Shown: piece by piece, positions 59,141-64,000 of the stretch
Layout: every line of letters starts with the position of its first letter
How positions within the stretch are numbered: position 1 is the first letter of the stretch
Origin: JANNBN01 sp031430595
GTDB taxonomy: Bacteria > Actinomycetota > Acidimicrobiia > Acidimicrobiales > JANYDT01
Assembly: GCA_031430595.1 (NCBI GenBank)
Contig: JANPBU010000060.1
Location: forward strand, 1 to 64,000
Direction: 5' to 3'
Length of the DNA: 64,000 nucleotides
The notes under the pieces: generated by a model
Seen by the model: the letters and a program-made list of their open reading frames with translations, nothing else
Databases searched by the model: none
What the model was told of the DNA's origin: nothing
Translations under genes and position numbers: made by a program

Positions 59141-59931
59141 GGCACGAACCGGTATCCCGTCCCGCGAGCGGTGAGGATGTGACGAGGATCGGCCGGATCT
59201 AGCTCGACCTTTGTACGAAGCCGGCGAATGTGGACGTCGACGAGTCGACCGTCAGCGACCTCGTCGTAACCCCACACCATTTCCAGCAGGGCCTCACGGG
59301 AAAAGACTTTGCCGGGCTCGGCCGTCAAAAGTAACAACAGACGAAGCTCGGTTTTTGTGAGGTGCACCGATTCGCCACTCAGCCGAATGTCACCATTGAT
59401 GTTGATCGATAGTTCCCCGAAGGTAGTTACGGGAAGTCTGCTGACACCGGCGCCAACGGGCGCCATGACGGCCTCAACACCCGGCTCCGCGATCGGCAGG
59501 TCGCTTTCACCATGCGCAGCCGCAGTAGCTACCGCAGTCGCATCGGCCACGCCCTGAGCGCGCCGCAAATGGGCTCTGATACGAGCCACTAGTTCTTTGG
59601 GCTGGAAGGGTTTCGTGACGTAATCGTCGGCCCCACATTCAAGCCCGGTAACGACGTCGGCTGACGATTCGTTCGCCGTCACAATGATGATGGGCACGCC
59701 GCTGGTTTGTCTCAACGCCCGACAAATATCGAACCCGCTTCGATCAGGCAATTTCAAGTCGACCAACACCAAATCGGGCCGGTCGGCCGCGAAGCGCGCC
59801 AAGCCATCGAACGCCGTCGGAGCCTCACTCACCTCAAAACCCTCGTCTTCCAACGACATTTTGAGCATCAGGCGAATTTCTGGATCATCTTCGATTGTCA
59901 GCACCCTGGCTGACCGCGTACCCTGAATCAC
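59137..59931 (-). CDS. MtrA-like OmpR-type response regulator
   Basis: 264 residues from GTG. Receiver ~8-125: RVLTIEDDPEIRLMLKMSLE acidic pocket, phospho-Asp in DLVLVDLKLPDRSGFDI, Thr/Ser-type VTANESSADV, Lys in YVTKPFQPKELVARI. The OmpR winged helix occupies ~165-262: VHLTKTELRLLLLLTAEPGK, LLEMVWGYDEVADGRLVDVH, IRRLRTKVELDPADPRHILT. An Ala/Glu/Val-rich ~40-residue linker (~126-165) is longer than in standard MtrA. The operon is transcribed away from the bS22 gene. Confidence 0.92.
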   Translation of the reverse strand: MIQGTRSARVLTIEDDPEIRLMLKMSLEDEGFEVSEAPTAFDGLARFAADRPDLVLVDLKLPDRSGFDICRALRQTSGVPIIIVTANESSADVVTGLECGADDYVTKPFQPKELVARIRAHLRRAQGVADATAVATAAAHGESDLPIAEPGVEAVMAPVGAGVSRLPVTTFGELSININGDIRLSGESVHLTKTELRLLLLLTAEPGKVFSREALLEMVWGYDEVADGRLVDVHIRRLRTKVELDPADPRHILTARGTGYRFVP

Positions 59932-60022
59932 TGTTCCATGCTGTCATGGACCTGAACGTTCCCGGTGCTTTCTGCTTGAACTGTTCCAGAGGGTCACTTC
60001 AGAGCGACTACTTTGTACGCTC

Positions 60023-60124
60023 ATGGGTTCGTTGATTAAGAAGCGCCGTAAGCGCATGCGTAAGAAGAAACACAAAAAGATGTTGAAGAGAACGCGTTTT
60101 CAGCGCCGCGCTGCAAAGAAGTAG
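60023..60124 (+). CDS. Mini ribosomal protein bS22 (AURKAIP1/COX24 type)
   Basis: 33 residues, very basic: MGSLIKKRRKRMRKKKHKKM, then KRTRFQRRAAKK. This is the mini ribosomal protein of the AURKAIP1/COX24 domain family, which sits in the small subunit of mycobacteria as bS22. Short genes like this are easily missed. A hairpin followed by a T-rich run ends the transcript. The gene is divergent from the mtrA-like gene with about 90 bases between. Confidence 0.88.
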   Translation: MGSLIKKRRKRMRKKKHKKMLKRTRFQRRAAKK

Positions 60125-60153
60125 CTCTGCGGTCACCTCTGGTTGTTCGGGCA

Positions 60154-60192
60154 GCTCGCATCCTTGTCGGATGCGGGCTTGCTTTGTTTCTC
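60154..60192 (+). terminator. Intrinsic terminator after bS22
   Basis: GCTCGCATCC and GGATGCGGGC (60154-60163 and 60169-60178) pair over 10 bases (one G-T) around a 5-base loop, followed by TTGCTTTGTTT. It lies right before the TTG start of the next gene, so that gene needs its own promoter or read-through. Confidence 0.7.
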
Positions 60193-60810
60193 GCCTCATT
60201 TCTTTTATGGGCCGCCATCAACTTGAGCACTCGAACGTCTCGCGGACCAAGCAGGCAGGCCCCTACTCGGCGGGTCGCACTTGTTCTCGGGGCCGGAATT
60301 GGCCTTGATGGACAACCATCGATGGTGCTGCGTTCCCGAATTGAAACGGGTGTTGCGTTACTCGCCGCTCACAAGGTCGACATTCTCATCATGTCGGGTG
60401 ACAACAGTCGGGCAAACTACGACGAGGTCACGGCTATGAAAAACACGGCCGTTTCACTTGGTGCAGCACCAGAAAACGTGCTCCTTGACTTCGCCGGTTT
60501 TCGAACCCTTGATTCGTGTATTCGTTTGCGAAAAGTGTTTGGTCAAACCAGTGCACTAGTGGTGAGCCAAGGTTTTCACCTCCCCCGCGCAGTTCATCTG
60601 TGCCGGTCCGCTGGGATTGAAGTTTATGGCGTCGAGGCCCCCGACCCTCGCGGACGAACGTTTCGATGGAAGTCAACTCTGCGCGAAGTACCGGCTACCA
60701 CCCAGGCTTGGTTCGACGCCCACGTTTTTCGAAAACAACCCCGGGTTTTGGGCGAACCAATCGATATCGACAACCCTCCACCCGAAGCCCTTAAACAACC
60801 CCTCGACTAA
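60184..60810 (+). CDS. SanA/YdcF-like DUF218 protein
   Basis: 208 residues from TTG; the frame is open further upstream (VRAARILVGCGLALFLA would complete the membrane helix), but no standard start is visible, so the N-terminus is uncertain. A membrane segment (~1-18) is followed by the DUF218 fold: ALVLGAGIGLDGQPSMVL, VDILIMSGDNSRANYDEVTA, MSALVVSQGFHLPRAVHLCR-type motif and FRWKSTLREVPATTQAWFDA. The SanA/YdcF family acts at the envelope. It converges with the ABC ATPase gene, 4 bases apart. Confidence 0.8.
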   Translation: MFLASFLLWAAINLSTRTSRGPSRQAPTRRVALVLGAGIGLDGQPSMVLRSRIETGVALLAAHKVDILIMSGDNSRANYDEVTAMKNTAVSLGAAPENVLLDFAGFRTLDSCIRLRKVFGQTSALVVSQGFHLPRAVHLCRSAGIEVYGVEAPDPRGRTFRWKSTLREVPATTQAWFDAHVFRKQPRVLGEPIDIDNPPPEALKQPLD

Positions 60811-60814
60811 AATC

Positions 60815-61480
60815 TCAGATGAGGCAGCCGTCTTCCAGCGTCACAATTCGATCTGCGTGACTAGCAACTCGGTGATCGTGAGTGACAACCACCAGCGTTT
60901 GCCCGGCCAAGTTTGCCGCACGAAGTACATCAAGCACACCAGTCGCACTCGCTCTATCTAGTGCACCGGTTGGTTCGTCGGCCAAGACCACCGCTGGCCT
61001 ATTCGCAAGCGCGCGTGCTATGGCGACGCGTTGCTGCTGTCCGCCAGAGAGTTCGTCCGGCCGACGATGCGCAAGTTCCCCTATACCAAGTGACATCAAC
61101 AAACCCATAGCTTCAACCGAGCTGCTTCGCCTTTTAGCGCCGGCAATTCTGAGCGGTAACTCAACATTCTGAAGCGCCGTGAGATCAGCAAGCAAGTTTA
61201 GCGATTGCAACACGATGCCCACTTTGTTCCTTCGAAACAACGCACGTTTCGTGAGACTTGCACCACTCATCTCTTCGCCACCGACCATGATCGAGCCTTC
61301 GTCAGGGGTGTCTAGACCTGCAATGAGGTTCAGCAGCGTTGATTTTCCCGAGCCAGATGGGCCCATAATTGCGATCCACTCACCTTCGTTGACCTCTAGG
61401 TCGATACCTGCAACGGCTGACATTTCCGACCCTGGGTATCGCCGGACCAAACCTTTGCAGCGCACGGCAATGGCTGTCAC
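60815..61480 (-). CDS. ABC transporter ATP-binding protein (LolD/MacB type)
   Basis: 221 residues. Walker A AIMGPSGSGKSTLLNLIAGL, Q-loop GIVLQSLNLLADLTALQ, signature ELSGGQQQRVAIARALAN, Walker B VVLADEPTGALDRASAT, and the His of VVVTHDHRVASHADRI. All motifs intact. It partners the FtsX-type permease encoded upstream on the same strand. Its start overlaps the PadR stop by 4 bases, so the regulator lies between the two transporter genes. Confidence 0.92.
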   Translation of the reverse strand: MTAIAVRCKGLVRRYPGSEMSAVAGIDLEVNEGEWIAIMGPSGSGKSTLLNLIAGLDTPDEGSIMVGGEEMSGASLTKRALFRRNKVGIVLQSLNLLADLTALQNVELPLRIAGAKRRSSSVEAMGLLMSLGIGELAHRRPDELSGGQQQRVAIARALANRPAVVLADEPTGALDRASATGVLDVLRAANLAGQTLVVVTHDHRVASHADRIVTLEDGCLI

Positions 61481-62004
61481 TTCCCTTTTCTCGATTTTCT
61501 AAACGGCCCAAGTTCGACGCTGGCAACATCGAGCCACTTCAAATCTGCTTCCAGTTGAAGCGATGCAGATTCGACCAACAACGACCGAATCGGATCTTCG
61601 GCTGCATCGCGCAGCTCGTCGACCCTTCTCAGCGCGTCAAGATACTCACGGCGGGCGGTAGCAATCATGACCTGGTGATCGGCAAGTCCTGAGGCTGCGG
61701 CAGCTAAAATTCGCAGCATTGTTTCGCTTCTAAGATTTGGTGGCGCTGGCGGTTCACCCAGCCACCTCACCAAAGCTTCGCGACCGTGGTCGGTCATCGC
61801 ATAGTCCTTACGGTCAGGGCGATCTCCTTGCGGTTTAACCTCGAATTCGACTAGGCCTTCTTTTTCAAGGCGAGAAAGTGTTACGTAAATTTGACCATCG
61901 TTCGTAGGTGCCCATACCGAACCAAATTTTTGCTCATACGTTCTTCGAAGGTCATAACCGTGACCAGAGCCGTCGGCAAGTAGAGCAAGGATGAGTTGAC
62001 GCAT
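61477..62004 (-). CDS. PadR family transcriptional regulator
   Basis: 175 residues. An N-terminal winged helix (MRQLILALLADGSGHGYDLR, TYEQKFGSVWAPTNDGQIYV, TLSRLEKEGLVEFEVKPQGD, RKDYAMTDHGREALVRWLG) is followed by the C-terminal dimerising coil typical of PadR type 1 proteins (~110-170). It most likely represses the ABC transporter genes on both sides, as PadR proteins often control drug exporters. The ligand is unknown. Confidence 0.92.
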   Translation of the reverse strand: MRQLILALLADGSGHGYDLRRTYEQKFGSVWAPTNDGQIYVTLSRLEKEGLVEFEVKPQGDRPDRKDYAMTDHGREALVRWLGEPPAPPNLRSETMLRILAAAASGLADHQVMIATARREYLDALRRVDELRDAAEDPIRSLLVESASLQLEADLKWLDVASVELGPFRKSRKGK

Positions 62005-62043
62005 TGTTTTTCACATCGCTTTCAAACGGTGAAGCAGGCGGAG

Positions 62044-64000
62044 CTAGTCGGCACGAAGAGATGAAATGAGGGGCAAAGCCAACTGGCGTGATGCAGTAGC
62101 TGCGGTGATAACAACTGCCACTGCGCAAAGAATCGTCGAGACAACCACGTGGCGACCAACTGGCGAAGGAAGTACGACCCCGGGGCCAATTCCAACACTT
62201 TTGGCCACCGAAGTCACCGACGACCGATAGGCCAACCACCCAAGCGGGAGTGCGAGTAGCGCCGCAATCAGCACCACTAACAACGTCACTATAATCTGTG
62301 CCCATACGAGATGACTATCTCGAACCCCGATTGCGCGAAGTGTTGCATGGTCACGACTCGCAGCTTTCAACATGAGCACAAGACTGGCCACAAGCTGACA
62401 CAAACCAACCATCAATACCGCTGCAGCAAGCAGATACAGGGCACCTCGGTAAGGTGTGACATTTTGGCGAATACCACCAGATTGAGATTGCTCTTTGAGA
62501 AGACCTGCCAATAGACGAACCTCGACTGCGGCGGCGGCCCGGTCGACTTGAGAGGTGAACCGAATACTGCGGCGGATGTTCCAACGAGTATCTATCGGAA
62601 GGTCGGCCATGGGCATGACGATTGAACGTCCGGCATTACTGCCATCAACTATTTGACCGACGACAAGCGTTGTAAAGCTACGGTGCTCAGCAACGACGGT
62701 GATCGTGTCGCCGAGCAAAATGTTTCCGCGTTTTGCTAGCCCGTAACCAATAACTGACTCACCGGGGCCAATCGGATATCTTCCCTTCGCAAGCGTGAAG
62801 CCCACGTCTTGTATCGAGCCGTCAACGAATCTTGCCTGAGCGGTGATCCGATTCGCCAACACCTGACGAAAGGTCTCTTTCCACCAAGCGTCGACGATTG
62901 CGCTTCGAGCGAGGGTTGTATCGACACGGTTGGCTTCGGCTTCGTTCGTCGGGGTGATCTGAGTATCGACCTTTGCCCCGATGTGTTGATCGCCCGAAGC
63001 GAAGGCAATCAAAGCTGCGTCAAAACCGCTGGCAGCAACGGAAGCTGTAGCTGTCACGATTAACGCCAGTAGAGCTACGAGCAAGTGGCGTCGTTGGGTA
63101 CGAAGCATTCGCTCGCACATTGTCAAAACTGACGATGGAACGCGCGCCGCTCGCGACCTGCCCTCAACCTTCCCGGGTTCCGCACGCCCCCTCAACGCCA
63201 TAAGCGGCTCAAGTCGTAAAACCCCGATCGACGCAAACAGTGTGCCAACCACCACGATGAGCAACACCACGCCGACCACCACGATCACGCTCGAGCTGAG
63301 CTGGCCATCTGCTTCGGGAAGCAATCGTGCTGCACCAAGTATCAGGCGATTTCGCACCAGCCACGCAGCGCACCAGCCACTCATACCGCAGATGAAACCA
63401 ATGACCATGTTTTGAATGAGCACCACTCCGAGCACCGAACGGGGCGTGGCCCCAACGAGTTGCAACAGGCCAAGGTCGCGGCGCATTTGAGACAATCGGA
63501 TACTCGTGATCGACGACACGATGATCGATGAAGCAAGCAGCGCAAACAGCCCGAACCCCGCAACCACACTTCCCAGCAAACCATTGCGAATCACTACGGC
63601 GTCGCGAACTTCGTTGGCCGACGTAACGACGCGAATATCCGACCGTTCTGCGGTCATCATCTTCGTAACGAGTTGTTCAGCGCGCATATCTTTGTCGAAT
63701 GTGAAGCCCTCTACAAATACGTTCCATCCAGGGCTGCCCAGAACGCTCTGAAGTTTCGGAGACACCCATACATTCGACGGGGTGCAATCCGACGCTAGAC
63801 AATTTGTGAAATCAAGCGCGGTACCAACGACCTCCACCTCGGTAGCGCGGGTTTCGCGGTGCACCGTAACCTTGTCTCCGACCCTGAGCCCGAGGTTTTG
63901 GGCCAACCCGTCATCGAGGACCACCCCGGTTACGTCGCTCGGAGTAAGCCACCTGCCCGAGCGGATCATTGCCACCGGCTGCGTGTTGGCCATCACCATC
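62044..64000 (-). CDS. FtsX-type ABC permease, partial at the right edge
   Basis: At least 651 residues; the 5' end lies outside the window. External MacB-like domains alternate with membrane helices in a duplicated layout: SVVAGFGLFALLASSIIVSS, LVVLIQ-like VVLIQNMVIGFICGMSGWC, SSSVIVVVGVVLLIVVVGTL in the first half; LYLLAAAVLMVGLCQLVASL, IIVTLLVVLIAALLALPLGW, HVVVSTILCAVAVVITAATA in the second. The LRLEPLMALRGRAEPG motif closes the first half. It belongs to the eight-or-more-helix FtsX/DevC-type exporters. Its stop lies 39 bases before the PadR gene. Confidence 0.87.
   Translation of the reverse strand, partial: MVMANTQPVAMIRSGRWLTPSDVTGVVLDDGLAQNLGLRVGDKVTVHRETRATEVEVVGTALDFTNCLASDCTPSNVWVSPKLQSVLGSPGWNVFVEGFTFDKDMRAEQLVTKMMTAERSDIRVVTSANEVRDAVVIRNGLLGSVVAGFGLFALLASSIIVSSITSIRLSQMRRDLGLLQLVGATPRSVLGVVLIQNMVIGFICGMSGWCAAWLVRNRLILGAARLLPEADGQLSSSVIVVVGVVLLIVVVGTLFASIGVLRLEPLMALRGRAEPGKVEGRSRAARVPSSVLTMCERMLRTQRRHLLVALLALIVTATASVAASGFDAALIAFASGDQHIGAKVDTQITPTNEAEANRVDTTLARSAIVDAWWKETFRQVLANRITAQARFVDGSIQDVGFTLAKGRYPIGPGESVIGYGLAKRGNILLGDTITVVAEHRSFTTLVVGQIVDGSNAGRSIVMPMADLPIDTRWNIRRSIRFTSQVDRAAAAVEVRLLAGLLKEQSQSGGIRQNVTPYRGALYLLAAAVLMVGLCQLVASLVLMLKAASRDHATLRAIGVRDSHLVWAQIIVTLLVVLIAALLALPLGWLAYRSSVTSVAKSVGIGPGVVLPSPVGRHVVVSTILCAVAVVITAATASRQLALPLISSLRAD

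Noticed and set aside
1..64000. CRISPR array, rRNA operon or phage structural module
   Set aside because: No regularly spaced direct repeats with unique spacers, no rRNA sequence, and no capsid, tail or terminase genes were seen.

Overview
The window looks like the chromosome of a high-GC actinobacterium, most likely an acidimicrobiia-like or related free-living lineage. The evidence is gene order: an mfd - PpiC lipoprotein - mazG - eno - ftsB run, with rplY, pth, prs and a glmU-like gene beside it, an mtrA-mtrB-lipoprotein operon, a bS22 (AURKAIP1/COX24-type) mini ribosomal protein gene, and Streptomyces/Mycobacterium-like accessory families (DUF222, BMP-type ABC importers, DUF433/DUF5615, tandem Tn554-like recombinases). 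The assignment is by family recognition only; no database was searched.

Left part (about 1-31 kb) is accessory and decaying. It holds at least six toxin-antitoxin loci (DUF433/DUF5615, a DUF4258-like remnant with its antitoxin, VapBC, one RelE/HigB-HigA pair with a shortened toxin, one such pair broken in both genes, and a PIN-like fragment), three VOC genes, an APH-like kinase, RidA, TetR regulators, a PEP-utilising enzyme without an ATP-grasp domain, and a MacAB-like efflux operon with its own two-component system. Many genes carry single lesions: in-frame TAG in an integrase, in-frame TAA in a histidine kinase, in-frame TGA in a DUF222 gene, one-base frameshifts in a cupin, a toxin and an antitoxin, and short remnants of a cytochrome P450, a DHFR-like enzyme, a DinB protein fused to a methyltransferase tail, and an internally deleted tryptophan 2,3-dioxygenase. 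A roughly 60-bp repeat occurs three times in the same orientation, bracketing the VapBC module and a regulator pair. A Tn554-like two-recombinase element lies at 21.9-24.2 kb.

Middle (31-41.3 kb): a PhyH-family dioxygenase, an FAD oxidoreductase, then six tightly overlapping genes: a BMP-family lipoprotein, a double ABC ATPase, two permeases, a PucR-type regulator and a CocE/NonD hydrolase. Together they look like an uptake-plus-hydrolysis system, probably for a nucleoside- or purine-like substrate. A perfect dyad (33601-33616) precedes it.

Right part (41.3-64 kb) is mostly intact core genome. The main surprise is at 41290-42456 (minus strand). What looks like two ORFs is one 388-residue GrdB/PrdB-type reductase in which an in-frame UGA sits where a redox Sec/Cys is expected (U-P-L-C). 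It is followed by a 7-bp hairpin with a GUG loop, placed as a bacterial SECIS should be. I read it as a selenoprotein. Other points of note are a glmU-like gene lacking both the GTR signature of the uridylyltransferase loop and the rest of the acetyltransferase domain, a structured leader before rplY, a tRNA-Gln(UUG), the mtrAB-like operon with a short GerMN lipoprotein in the lpqB position, bS22 with a probable terminator, and an ABC (FtsX-type)/PadR cluster running off the right edge.
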